Of a DNA stretch of 45,386 bases, positions 1 to 6,362 are shown piece by piece (within the stretch, counting starts at the first letter, position 1; every line of letters starts with the position of its first letter). The stretch is from Verrucomicrobiota bacterium. GTDB taxonomy: Bacteria > Verrucomicrobiota > Verrucomicrobiia > Opitutales > Opitutaceae. The DNA is taken from assembly GCA_018239845.1 (NCBI GenBank), contig JAFEGO010000085.1, positions 1 to 45,386 on the forward strand. The letters are read 5' to 3'. A program made the position numbers and the translations under genes. The notes under the pieces are model-generated. The model was not told the DNA's origin, ran no database searches, and was given only the letters and a program-made list of their open reading frames with translations.

Positions 1-60
1 CCGATCGCTGTTGAAGGCCCAGCCCGGCTGGCCGGCGACTTCGGTAAGGGAAGTTTTCAT
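1..60 (-). CDS. N-terminus of unidentified protein, last visible gene of the BMC operon (partial)
   Basis: The reverse strand opens with an ATG at 60 and an uninterrupted frame to the window edge, giving 20 residues that begin MKTSLTEVAGQPGWAF. It follows the class II aldolase in the same direction after a 70-bp gap holding a hairpin, so it is probably co-transcribed with the microcompartment genes. Twenty residues are too few to name a family. The rest lies outside the window, where the missing organelle enzymes (aldehyde dehydrogenase, phosphotransacylase, kinase) might also be found. Confidence 0.5.
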   Translation of the reverse strand, partial: MKTSLTEVAGQPGWAFNSDR

Positions 61-80
61 CAGAGATAGATTGGTAGCCA

Positions 81-123
81 CGAGCGTGAGCGAGTGGCGA
101 GAACAACCACTCGCTGATGCTCG
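81..123. repeat. Intercistronic hairpin (17-bp imperfect inverted repeat)
   Basis: Arms 81-97 and 107-123 are complementary at 15 of 17 positions around a 9-nt loop. The element lies between the aldolase stop and the next gene of the same operon and has no T-run. That fits a REP-like or mRNA-processing hairpin better than an intrinsic terminator. Confidence 0.55.
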
Positions 124-130
124 CAGGCAC

Positions 131-1111
131 TTATGAAGTCTTTGCAGACGAATTGATCGGCGCGGCGCGGAAATCGCCGGGGGCACAGAGGTCGCAGTCC
201 TTCGTACCGTCGGTGAGGCGGGTGTCCTCCATGCCGAGCTTGTGGCGCAGGGCGATGAGGTCCTTCAATTTGTCAGGGCCGATGGAGCGCAGGCCGCTGC
301 CGAGCTGCGAAGCGATGCTCACCGTCTGGCAATAGGCCTCGATGTTTTCCATTTTCCAATACGCGTCCTCAACGTCGTTGCCCCACGTGATCACACCGTG
401 GTTCTGCATGAGCACGACCTGATGCTTGACGCCAGCCTCGCCGACGGCGTTGGCGTTTTCCGCGGTGCCGGGCGTGCGGTACTCGGCGAGACCCACGGGG
501 CCGACGAAGACCTCGGCCTCGGGAATCAGGCACGGCGGCGGCACGATGGAGGCGACGGCAAACGCGGTGGCGTGCACCGGGTGCGCGTGCACGCAGGCGC
601 GGGCCTTCGGCTGGCGACGCATGATGCCAAGGTGCGTGAGAGCCTCGCTCGTGCGCTTCTTGGTGCCGGCCACCTGCCGGCCCTCCAGGTCGATGAGGCA
701 CATGTCGGCGGGCGTCATGAAGCCCTTCGAAATGAGCGTAGGCGTGCAGAGCACGAGGTCGTCGCTCACACGCACGGTGATGTTGCCGCCGTTGCCATCG
801 ACATAGTTGCGCGTCCACATGCGGCGACCGATGTCGCACATCTTCACCTTGATCGCCTCGAGCGCGGGGGAATTGAAAAAGGCCTCGATGGACGCCGGAT
901 TCTTGAGATCCACGGAGTGCGCGCAGCCGCAGTCGGCTTTGGCGGCGGACGGTGTCGCCGGTTTATTATCACCCGGGCGCGCGGGCACGCGACGGCTGCG
1001 CAGGAGATCGCGGGCGGACGGGGTAAAAATCGCGTCGGCTGGAAGCGTGTCGGGCGAGGCGCCGGAGCGCAGCAGTGCTTCGACGTCGGCGGCGGTGATG
1101 ACCTTGCGCAT
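131..1111 (-). CDS. Class II aldolase (fuculose/rhamnulose-1-phosphate aldolase family) with encapsulation-type N-terminal extension
   Basis: This 326-residue protein carries a class II aldolase/adducin domain from about residue 80 to 300. Visible motifs are the GNGGNITVR phosphate-loop region (107-115), TSEALTH with the likely catalytic Glu156, the zinc ligand pair H175/H177 in VHAHPVH, and a third His at 238 in QNHGV. The family splits deoxyketose 1-phosphates into DHAP and lactaldehyde. Residues 1-41 form an extra amphipathic segment (ITAADVEALLRSG then FTPSARDLL) of the kind that targets BMC cargo, followed by a Pro/Ala-rich linker with CGC at 61-63. A CDLC motif lies near the C-terminus. 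The start at 1111 was chosen because it begins the extension; a longer upstream frame overlaps a BMC-P gene. Substrate (L-fuculose-1-P or L-rhamnulose-1-P) is inferred. Confidence 0.88.
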   Translation of the reverse strand: MRKVITAADVEALLRSGASPDTLPADAIFTPSARDLLRSRRVPARPGDNKPATPSAAKADCGCAHSVDLKNPASIEAFFNSPALEAIKVKMCDIGRRMWTRNYVDGNGGNITVRVSDDLVLCTPTLISKGFMTPADMCLIDLEGRQVAGTKKRTSEALTHLGIMRRQPKARACVHAHPVHATAFAVASIVPPPCLIPEAEVFVGPVGLAEYRTPGTAENANAVGEAGVKHQVVLMQNHGVITWGNDVEDAYWKMENIEAYCQTVSIASQLGSGLRSIGPDKLKDLIALRHKLGMEDTRLTDGTKDCDLCAPGDFRAAPINSSAKTS

Positions 1112-1133
1112 GGTATTCGGAAAAAACGGAAAA

Positions 1134-1427
1134 TTAGATCGGAGGTTGGTAAAACACTTCGTCGATGATCGCCGCGCAGTACGCGTCGACCGGCGTCGCG
1201 GTCGCGAAGGGCTTGGCCGCCTCGGAGCCCTCGGTGTAGCCGATGATGCTGCCCACGCCTGCCCCGAGCTTGTCGTACACGACGAGACTGGTGCCGGAGC
1301 CCGATGGCGCGGCAGGCGTGGCGAACCTCGCGGCGCTCCATGGCTGCACGAGGAGGAAACGGCCGCCGCGGTAGGCGGGGTCCTGCTGGCTGAGGGTGAC
1401 GTTGCCGATGACGTGGCCGAGGCGCAT
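1134..1427 (-). CDS. BMC-P pentameric shell vertex protein (EutN/CcmL family)
   Basis: This 97-residue single-domain protein has the EutN/CcmL pattern: an opening MRLGHVIGNVTLSQ strand, a middle section with LVVYDKLGAGVGSIIGYTEGSEA, and a closing DAYCAAIIDEVF strand. Family members form pentamers that cap the vertices of the polyhedral shell. It is the last of three consecutive BMC-P genes and starts 3 bp after the stop of the previous one, with the cargo aldolase 22 bp downstream. Three distinct BMC-P paralogues in a row are characteristic of planctomycete/verrucomicrobial BMC loci (recalled family knowledge). Confidence 0.9.
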   Translation of the reverse strand: MRLGHVIGNVTLSQQDPAYRGGRFLLVQPWSAARFATPAAPSGSGTSLVVYDKLGAGVGSIIGYTEGSEAAKPFATATPVDAYCAAIIDEVFYQPPI

Positions 1428-1430
1428 GGG

Positions 1431-1694
1431 TCAGTCCGTTTCGTCGAGGATCGCGATGATGGAGTTGCGCAGCGGCGAATGCTCGTCGCCGACGTGCGCG
1501 CGGACGGCCGCGCCATCGGTCGAGACGAGCACGCGCTGGTGCTGGCCCGCGCCGTGGGCATCGAGAGCGAGGACGGGCGCGCCTTCCGGTGCGCCGCGCT
1601 CGTCGAGCGGCTGGCAGATGACCGTGCGGCAACCGGCCATGCTAGGATGGCACACGGTCGAGACGACCACTCCATCGATGCGGGCGAGGATCAT
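1431..1694 (-). CDS. BMC-P pentameric shell vertex protein (EutN/CcmL family)
   Basis: This short paralogue has 87 residues. It begins MILARIDGVVVSTVCHPSM and ends with SPLRNSIIAILDE, matching the first and last strands of EutN/CcmL folds. The middle is the most divergent of the three copies (PVLALDAHGAGQHQRVLVSTDG). The ATG at 1694 overlaps the TGA of the preceding BMC-P in an ATGA, which fixes the start and suggests translational coupling. The frame stays open further upstream, but that part lies inside the neighbouring gene and looks non-coding. Confidence 0.85.
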   Translation of the reverse strand: MILARIDGVVVSTVCHPSMAGCRTVICQPLDERGAPEGAPVLALDAHGAGQHQRVLVSTDGAAVRAHVGDEHSPLRNSIIAILDETD

Positions 1695-2002
1695 TTTTTC
1701 GCGGGATAGACGGAGCGGTTCTGCACGTCGACGGCGTCGACGATGCCGGTGATGACGGCATCGACGGGCAGCGACTGCATGCCGGCGGCCTGGCGGGCGG
1801 AGCTGCCCTGGCAATACAGGACGGTCTCGCCTTCGCCGGCGCCGAGCGTGTCCACCGCGACCACCGTGCCGGTGCCGGCGCGGAGCTCCGTGGGCTTGGC
1901 CTCGTCGACGACGAGCGGGCGCAGGAGCAGCAGCTTGCGGCCCTGCAGGGCGGCGTCCTTTTTCGTCGAGACGACGGAGCCGATGACGCGTGCGAGGAGC
2001 AT
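1691..2002 (-). CDS. BMC-P pentameric shell vertex protein (EutN/CcmL family)
   Basis: This 103-residue EutN/CcmL-family protein is the first of the three vertex genes in transcription order. It opens MLLARVIGSVVSTKKD and contains the conserved VVAVDTLGAGEGETVLYCQGSSAR segment, whose GAGxGE/V turn lines the pentamer pore region. It ends with a basic VYPAKK tail. It starts 8 bp after a BMC-H stop and overlaps the following BMC-P start by 4 bp. The three BMC-P copies differ enough in the loop after strand 4 to suggest distinct roles or mixed vertices; that is inference. Confidence 0.9.
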   Translation of the reverse strand: MLLARVIGSVVSTKKDAALQGRKLLLLRPLVVDEAKPTELRAGTGTVVAVDTLGAGEGETVLYCQGSSARQAAGMQSLPVDAVITGIVDAVDVQNRSVYPAKK

Positions 2003-2010
2003 GGCGGGGA

Positions 2011-2298
2011 TTATTTGCCGGACTTCTTGGGCAACACGGTCGCGAGGTCGTCGTGCGGACGCGCGATGACGTGCACGCTGACGACTTCGCCGGCGGCGCG
2101 GGCAGCCTGGGCACCGGCGTCGGTGGCGGCCTTCACGGCAGCGACATCGCCGGTGATCGTCGCGCTCACGAGGGCGTGGCCGACCTTGCGGACGGGGCCG
2201 GCGAGCGTGACGTTGGCGGACTTCAGCATGGCGTCGGTGCCGACGATGAGGGCGGCGAGGCCGCGGGTTTCGAGCAGGCCGATGGCTTTGGGGCTCAT
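2011..2298 (-). CDS. BMC-H hexameric shell protein with unusual pore loop
   Basis: This 95-residue protein is a single BMC domain: AIGLLETRGLAALIVGTDAMLKSANV at the start, [15 protein letters not shown] in the middle, and the VHVIARPHDDL ending typical of PduA/CcmK-like hexamers. BMC-H proteins tile shell facets, and the loop that lines the sixfold pore is usually GSG or GGG, as in the two sister genes here. In this copy the loop reads KVGHA, placing His41 where small residues normally sit. That suggests a narrower or differently charged pore. It is third of three BMC-H genes in transcription order. Confidence 0.92.
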   Translation of the reverse strand: MSPKAIGLLETRGLAALIVGTDAMLKSANVTLAGPVRKVGHALVSATITGDVAAVKAATDAGAQAARAAGEVVSVHVIARPHDDLATVLPKKSGK

Positions 2299-2335
2299 GA
2301 GTTGAGAGATGAGAGTTGAGGGTTGAGAGTTAAAC
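2299..2335. repeat. Short direct repeats between two BMC-H genes
   Basis: The 37-bp spacer is built from GAGAGTTGAG/GGTTGAGAGTT-like units on the plus strand, so its transcript is a pyrimidine-rich CTCTCAAC repeat. It has no Shine-Dalgarno-like stretch, and nothing else was recognised in it. Confidence 0.4.
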
Positions 2336-2623
2336 TCAGGCCTTTGCGCTGAGCTGCGGGAGGGCGGCCTCGAGGTCCTCGTGCGGGCGCGGGATGACCT
2401 GCACGCTGACGACTTCGCCGACCTTGGCGGCGGCTTCGGCGCCGGCGTCGAGCGCGGCTTTCACGGCGGCGACATCACCGCGGAAGAAGGCGGTGACGTA
2501 GCCGGAGCCGATCTGCTCCCAGCCGGTCATGGTGACGCTGGCGGCCTTGAGGGCGGCGTCGGAGGCTTCGAGAAGGGCGCAGAAGCCCTTCGTTTCAATG
2601 AGGCCGATGGCGGATTGCGACAT
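2336..2623 (-). CDS. BMC-H hexameric shell protein
   Basis: This 95-residue single BMC-domain protein has the canonical pore motif [15 protein letters not shown], preceded by [25 protein letters not shown] and followed by [10 protein letters not shown] and [12 protein letters not shown]. It should form hexameric facet tiles of the organelle through which small polar substrates and products pass. It is flanked on both sides by other BMC-H genes (37 and 18 bp gaps). Its hydrophobic core and pore are closest to the downstream-coded BMC-H at 2642-2911, so these two look like the main facet proteins. Confidence 0.94.
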   Translation of the reverse strand: MSQSAIGLIETKGFCALLEASDAALKAASVTMTGWEQIGSGYVTAFFRGDVAAVKAALDAGAEAAAKVGEVVSVQVIPRPHEDLEAALPQLSAKA

Positions 2624-2641
2624 GGTCGTGGGCGTTGAGGG

Positions 2642-2911
2642 TTAGAGGCCGACCTGCTTGAGGAGGTCGGCGTGCGGGCGGGCGATGACGTGGGCGCAGA
2701 CGAGCTCGCCGACGCGCTTGGCGGCGTCGGTGCCGGCATCGACCGCGGCCTTCACGCTGCCGACGTCGCCCTTGACGACGACGGTGATGTAGCCACCGCC
2801 GATCTGGATCTGGCGGCTAAGCGTGACGTTGGCGGCCTTGGCCATGGCGTCGCTGGCTTCGACGCTGCCGACGTAGCCGCGGGTTTCTACCATACCGATG
2901 GATTCATTCAT
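2642..2911 (-). CDS. BMC-H hexameric shell protein
   Basis: This 89-residue BMC-domain protein is the first BMC-H in transcription order. It begins NESIGMVETRGYVGSVEASDAM, carries the glycine-rich pore loop QIGGGYITVVVKGDVGSV, and closes with ELVCAHVIARPHADLLKQV. It is slightly shorter at the C-terminus than its paralogues. The spacing of 36 bp from the BMC-T upstream and 18 bp to the next BMC-H places it firmly in the operon. Confidence 0.94.
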   Translation of the reverse strand: MNESIGMVETRGYVGSVEASDAMAKAANVTLSRQIQIGGGYITVVVKGDVGSVKAAVDAGTDAAKRVGELVCAHVIARPHADLLKQVGL

Positions 2912-2947
2912 GAGATGCGGGGATTGAGGATTGCGGGTGTTAAAAAA

Positions 2948-3589
2948 TTAAAGGCGCGTGAGAATGCGGCCAACGCCCTCGCTCGGGCGGGCGATGACGT
3001 GCGCGGAGATGAGCTTGCCAACCGACTCGGCAGCGGCGCGGCCGGCGGCCACGGCGGCGGTGACGGCGGCCACCTCACCCTCGAAGAGCACGGTGATGTA
3101 GCCGCCGCCAAGTTTTTCCTTGGCGATGACGCGGACGGCGGCGGCCTTGCAGGCGGCGTCGGTCGCGGCGGTGACGGCGGTGAAACCCTGCGTCTCGATC
3201 AGGCCGAGCGCGGCGGGGGTGGTGGATTTTTCAGTCATGGTGGTGGCCAAGCGGGCCGGGATGAAAACGACTTCCTGTTCGAGCAGCGGCTGGTACTCCG
3301 CGGGACTCTCGATCACGCCCCACCCCTCCGGGTCGGGCGAATCGATCACTGTGGCGGTAAACGCGACGCGCATTTCCGTGGTGATCATGCGCGCGGTCTC
3401 GGCGGCGATGCGCACCGAGGCGGGATCGCCGGTGAGCTTGAGAAAGAGGCCGTAGTAATCGTTGAGCTCGGCCTGCAGCACCGACACGTCCGCGGATTTT
3501 TCCACGCGATCGAGCACGACCAGCGCGGCGCCCAGCGAGTGAACCTCGAAGGCGGCGACGGCGGGTTTTCTCAGCGTGCTGGTGGACAT
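2948..3589 (-). CDS. BMC-T trimeric shell protein with two fused BMC domains
   Basis: The 213 residues contain two BMC domains in tandem. The N-terminal domain (about 12-100) is divergent, with a bulky pore-region sequence NDYYGLFLKLTGD. The C-terminal domain (about 122-208) is canonical, with LGLIETQGF, KLGGGYITVLFEGEV and SAHVIARPSEG. Such proteins trimerise into pseudohexamers. The unequal halves predict a pore lined alternately by tyrosines and glycines. No cysteine suggests an iron-sulfur site. It leads the shell-gene block, 12 bp after the isomerase gene. My recollection is that described planctomycete-type loci rely on BMC-H and BMC-P only, so a BMC-T here may be a variation. Confidence 0.88.
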   Translation of the reverse strand: MSTSTLRKPAVAAFEVHSLGAALVVLDRVEKSADVSVLQAELNDYYGLFLKLTGDPASVRIAAETARMITTEMRVAFTATVIDSPDPEGWGVIESPAEYQPLLEQEVVFIPARLATTMTEKSTTPAALGLIETQGFTAVTAATDAACKAAAVRVIAKEKLGGGYITVLFEGEVAAVTAAVAAGRAAAESVGKLISAHVIARPSEGVGRILTRL

Positions 3590-3601
3590 GCGGCATGAAA
3601 A

Positions 3602-4447
3602 TCAGAGCGCAGCGGCGGTCTTCTTCAGGAAGTCGCGCAGCACGAGGGTCTCAGAGACGTTGTCGCTCTCGTTGCAGTGCTCCCAGTCGATCCAGATGTA
3701 CTCGACGCCGATCCAGCCGCGGTAATTGGCCTTCGCCATGGCGGCGAGCATGCGCGGGTAGTCGATGGTGTTCTGCTGGAAATTACACTGGAGCCGGCCG
3801 CGGCACGCGCCGCGCATGTGGACGTGGCTCGCATGCGGCACGAGCGGCTCGATGCGTTTGTCGGGAATGCCCGCGCGCGTGAAATGCGTGTAATCGAGCG
3901 TCAGCGTAAGACCGGGGACGCGGCGCACGAGGTCAGCCGTCTCCTCAGGGGTCGTCACGATGGAGCCGACGTGCGCCTCCGTACCGAAGACGAGCCCGGC
4001 GGCCTTACTCTGTTCAACGCGCCAGGCGAGTTCGCTCGCGGAGCGTCCCAGCGAGGCATCGCGGCCCTCCTCGGCAAAGACGACGCCGGGCAAGGTGGTG
4101 ACGTGCTTGCAGCCGAGCGCGTCGGCGTAATCGAGTGCGCGGAGAAACCAGTCCCGGGCCTGACGGCGGCGCGCGGCCGCAGGCTGGTTGATCGCGAAGG
4201 GCGTGAAGTCCGGCCGCATCTGCAAAAACACATCGGCGGCGACGAGCCCGCGATCGGTCAGGCTCTTGCGGAGTTTTTTCGCACTAGCGCGGGGATTCTT
4301 GAACTCCTTCGACGGCCAGAGGTGCGAGCGCTGTTCAAACAAGCCGATGTCCACGCCCGTGAAACCGAGGATGGCGATGAGGTCGAGCGCGTGCGGGTGG
4401 CTCAGCAGCGGAAAGGTAAAATCTGCGCAGGCGAACTTGGTCTTCAT
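3602..4447 (-). CDS. Sugar phosphate isomerase/epimerase-like TIM-barrel protein
   Basis: This 281-residue protein belongs to the xylose-isomerase-like TIM-barrel (AP endonuclease 2) superfamily. It begins MKTKFACADFTFPLLSHPHA, with further family-type segments ILGFTGVDIGLF, AHVGSIVTTPEETADLV, LTLDYTHFTRAGI and IGVEYIWIDW. Members use Glu/Asp/His metal ligands to isomerise or epimerise sugars; candidate ligands are in GTEAHVG, LDYTHF and HASHVHMRG. The start at 4447 is chosen because its ATG overlaps the SDR stop (ATGA); the frame is open further upstream but without family resemblance. Its place between the oxidoreductases and shell genes suggests a sugar-interconversion step feeding the organelle. 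The exact substrate cannot be read from sequence. Confidence 0.78.
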   Translation of the reverse strand: MKTKFACADFTFPLLSHPHALDLIAILGFTGVDIGLFEQRSHLWPSKEFKNPRASAKKLRKSLTDRGLVAADVFLQMRPDFTPFAINQPAAARRRQARDWFLRALDYADALGCKHVTTLPGVVFAEEGRDASLGRSASELAWRVEQSKAAGLVFGTEAHVGSIVTTPEETADLVRRVPGLTLTLDYTHFTRAGIPDKRIEPLVPHASHVHMRGACRGRLQCNFQQNTIDYPRMLAAMAKANYRGWIGVEYIWIDWEHCNESDNVSETLVLRDFLKKTAAAL

Positions 4448-5295
4448 GGGGCTTTCGGGGGTTGCTGAAATGCGGTCGGGCCGGTGCACTGCCACTCGGC
4501 CGCGGTGAGGTAGCCACAGTCGATCGTGAGTGAGGTGCCGGTGATGCCGGAGGAATCCTCGCAGCTGAAATAGAGCGCGGTTTTCGCGATATCGAGGGGC
4601 GAGAGCGAGACGCCCATAGCGACGCGGTTGAGCCGCTCGTTGAGCGCGGCGCGGGGATCGGAGCGGACGTTAAGGTGCTCCCAGAGCATCGGTGTCTCTG
4701 TAATACCTGGACAGATACAGTTGCAGCGGATGCCGTGCGCCGCGTAGTCGAGCGCAATGGAACGCGTGAGGCCGAGAATGGCGTGTTTCGACGTCGTATA
4801 GACCGGCGTGCGCGCCTGCCCGACAAAGCTGCTGATCGAGCCGAGGTTCACGACATAACCGCGCGTGGCGTCGCGCAGGTGCGGGAAGGCGTGTTTGAAG
4901 GCGAAGAACATCGACTTCACGTTGACGCCCATCACGTGATCCCATTGCGCCTCGGTGTGCGTATGCAGGTCGCCGATCTCCACGATGCCGGCGTTGTTGA
5001 TCACGATGTCGAGCCGGCCAAGTTTTTTCACCGTGGCCGCGATGGAGCGGGCCACCGAGCGCTCATTGGCGACGTCCGTGGCGAGCGCGATGGCCGTGCC
5101 ACCCGTCGCCGTGATGCGACGCGCAACGGCGCGGGCGGCCGCAGGGCGATTGTCCGCAATGGCAACCCGCGCGCCCTCGCGGGCAAAAAGCTCCGCCACG
5201 CCTTCACCAATGCCCGAGGCGCCACCGCTGACCCACGCCACGCGGCCGGCCAGACGCCCCTGCCCTTTCCTGGAGTTTTTCTTCGCGGTGGCCAT
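4444..5295 (-). CDS. Short-chain dehydrogenase/reductase (SDR)
   Basis: This is a classical SDR of 283 residues. The nucleotide-binding motif GGASGIG is at 24-30, the structural NNAG at 100-103, the catalytic serine at 153-155 in LGSISS, and the catalytic Tyr166/Lys170 in YTTSK. CPGITETPM follows, where the family has the PG motif. Residue D48 after the second strand (VAIADNR) favours NAD over NADP. In deoxysugar breakdown SDRs oxidise L-fucose or L-rhamnose, or the 2-keto-3-deoxy acid. Here it lies 9 bp after the hydroxyacid dehydrogenase and overlaps the isomerase gene, so a redox step in the same pathway is likely. The C-terminal 25 residues are longer than usual. Confidence 0.88.
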   Translation of the reverse strand: MATAKKNSRKGQGRLAGRVAWVSGGASGIGEGVAELFAREGARVAIADNRPAAARAVARRITATGGTAIALATDVANERSVARSIAATVKKLGRLDIVINNAGIVEIGDLHTHTEAQWDHVMGVNVKSMFFAFKHAFPHLRDATRGYVVNLGSISSFVGQARTPVYTTSKHAILGLTRSIALDYAAHGIRCNCICPGITETPMLWEHLNVRSDPRAALNERLNRVAMGVSLSPLDIAKTALYFSCEDSSGITGTSLTIDCGYLTAAEWQCTGPTAFQQPPKAP

Positions 5296-5304
5296 GGGAG
5301 AGTT

Positions 5305-6351
5305 TTAGGCGAACGGACCGCAGAGGCGGCGCCATTTGGCTTGGAACGACGGTTTGTCGAAGACGGCGGGATTGACCACGCCGCGGGGCTTTTTGCCGAG
5401 TGAGACGTCGATCATGCCCTGGCAGGCGGTGCGGCCAATGTCGCGGAACAGCTCGTCGGTCCACGCGATGCAGTGCGGGGCGAAGAGCACGTTGTCCAAC
5501 TCGGCCAATAGCGGCGGCGTGAGCACCGGCTCCTGCGCAAAACAGTCGAGCGCGGCGCCGGCGATGCGGTGGGACTTGAGCGCGGCATAGAGCGCCGGTT
5601 CATCGACGATACCACCGCGTGCAGTATTGATCAGGTAGGCGTCGGAGCGCATCTGGGCGAACTGCGGCGCGCCGATGAGGCCGCGCGTCTGCTCCGTGAG
5701 CGGGCAATGGATCGAGACGAAGTCCGCGCTGCGGAGCAGCTCGTCGAGCGCGACCTTCCGCACGCCAGCCTTGGCGGCGGCGGCCTCGTCGATGAAGGGA
5801 TCAAACACGAGCGGGGTCTTCATGCCCCAGTTCGCGAGCAGGCGGATGACCTCGCGCGCGATGCCGCCGAAACCGATGAGGCCGAGCGTGCGGTCGCGCA
5901 GTTCGCGGCCCATGAAACGCGAGCGCGTGTCCCAGCCGCCCTGGCGGATGAGGTTGTCCTTCGTGCGAAAGTGATGCGTGAGCGCGATCATCCAGCCCAC
6001 CGTGGCCTCGGCCACGGGGCGGTCCACCGCGCCCGTCGTGATGCACACGGCGACATCGGCGGCGGTGCAGGCCGCGACGTCCACCGAATCGTAGCCGACG
6101 CCGAAGCGCCCGACCACGAGCAGGTCCTGCGCTTCCGAAACCGACTGCGCGGAAACCTTGGGCGTGAGCACAATCACACCGCGCGCGCCCGCGAGCTGGT
6201 CGGGTCCGATCTCGGACCGATGCTCGGCAAACGGCGCGTGCGTGATGTGGGGCGCGGCATCGAACACCGAGAGGCCGATGTCGGCGTACTTCGTCTTGCC
6301 GGCGGCATCGAAGAAATCGGCGGTGAGTTTGACGGGGAAAGCGTTAGGCAT
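5305..6351 (-). CDS. D-2-hydroxyacid dehydrogenase family NAD-dependent oxidoreductase
   Basis: The 348-residue protein has the full D-isomer-specific 2-hydroxyacid dehydrogenase layout. The Rossmann motif GLIGFGGIA is at about 157-165, and the catalytic trio is Arg245 (NTARGG), Glu274 (FAQEP) and His293 (APHCIAWT). The family interconverts 2-keto and 2-hydroxy acids with NAD(P)H, or acts as phosphoglycerate-like dehydrogenase. Within this operon it could reduce a ketoacid or oxidise a hydroxyacid made from the sugar; this is inference. The start at 6351 (MPNAFPVKL) lies 11 bp after the fusion gene's stop; an in-frame ATG at 6378 would overlap that gene and adds nothing conserved. Confidence 0.87.
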   Translation of the reverse strand: MPNAFPVKLTADFFDAAGKTKYADIGLSVFDAAPHITHAPFAEHRSEIGPDQLAGARGVIVLTPKVSAQSVSEAQDLLVVGRFGVGYDSVDVAACTAADVAVCITTGAVDRPVAEATVGWMIALTHHFRTKDNLIRQGGWDTRSRFMGRELRDRTLGLIGFGGIAREVIRLLANWGMKTPLVFDPFIDEAAAAKAGVRKVALDELLRSADFVSIHCPLTEQTRGLIGAPQFAQMRSDAYLINTARGGIVDEPALYAALKSHRIAGAALDCFAQEPVLTPPLLAELDNVLFAPHCIAWTDELFRDIGRTACQGMIDVSLGKKPRGVVNPAVFDKPSFQAKWRRLCGPFA

Positions 6352-6362
6352 GGCAGCGGTTT

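Noticed and set aside
2672..3598. A 308-codon plus-strand frame over the shell genes
   Set aside because: It is Gly/Asp/His-rich and antisense to BMC-H and BMC-T genes that are unmistakable.
4675..4695. A GTGCTC...GAGCA motif inside the SDR gene as a further LexA site
   Set aside because: The spacer is 3 nt rather than 4, the last bases differ, and it lies within coding sequence far from a promoter.
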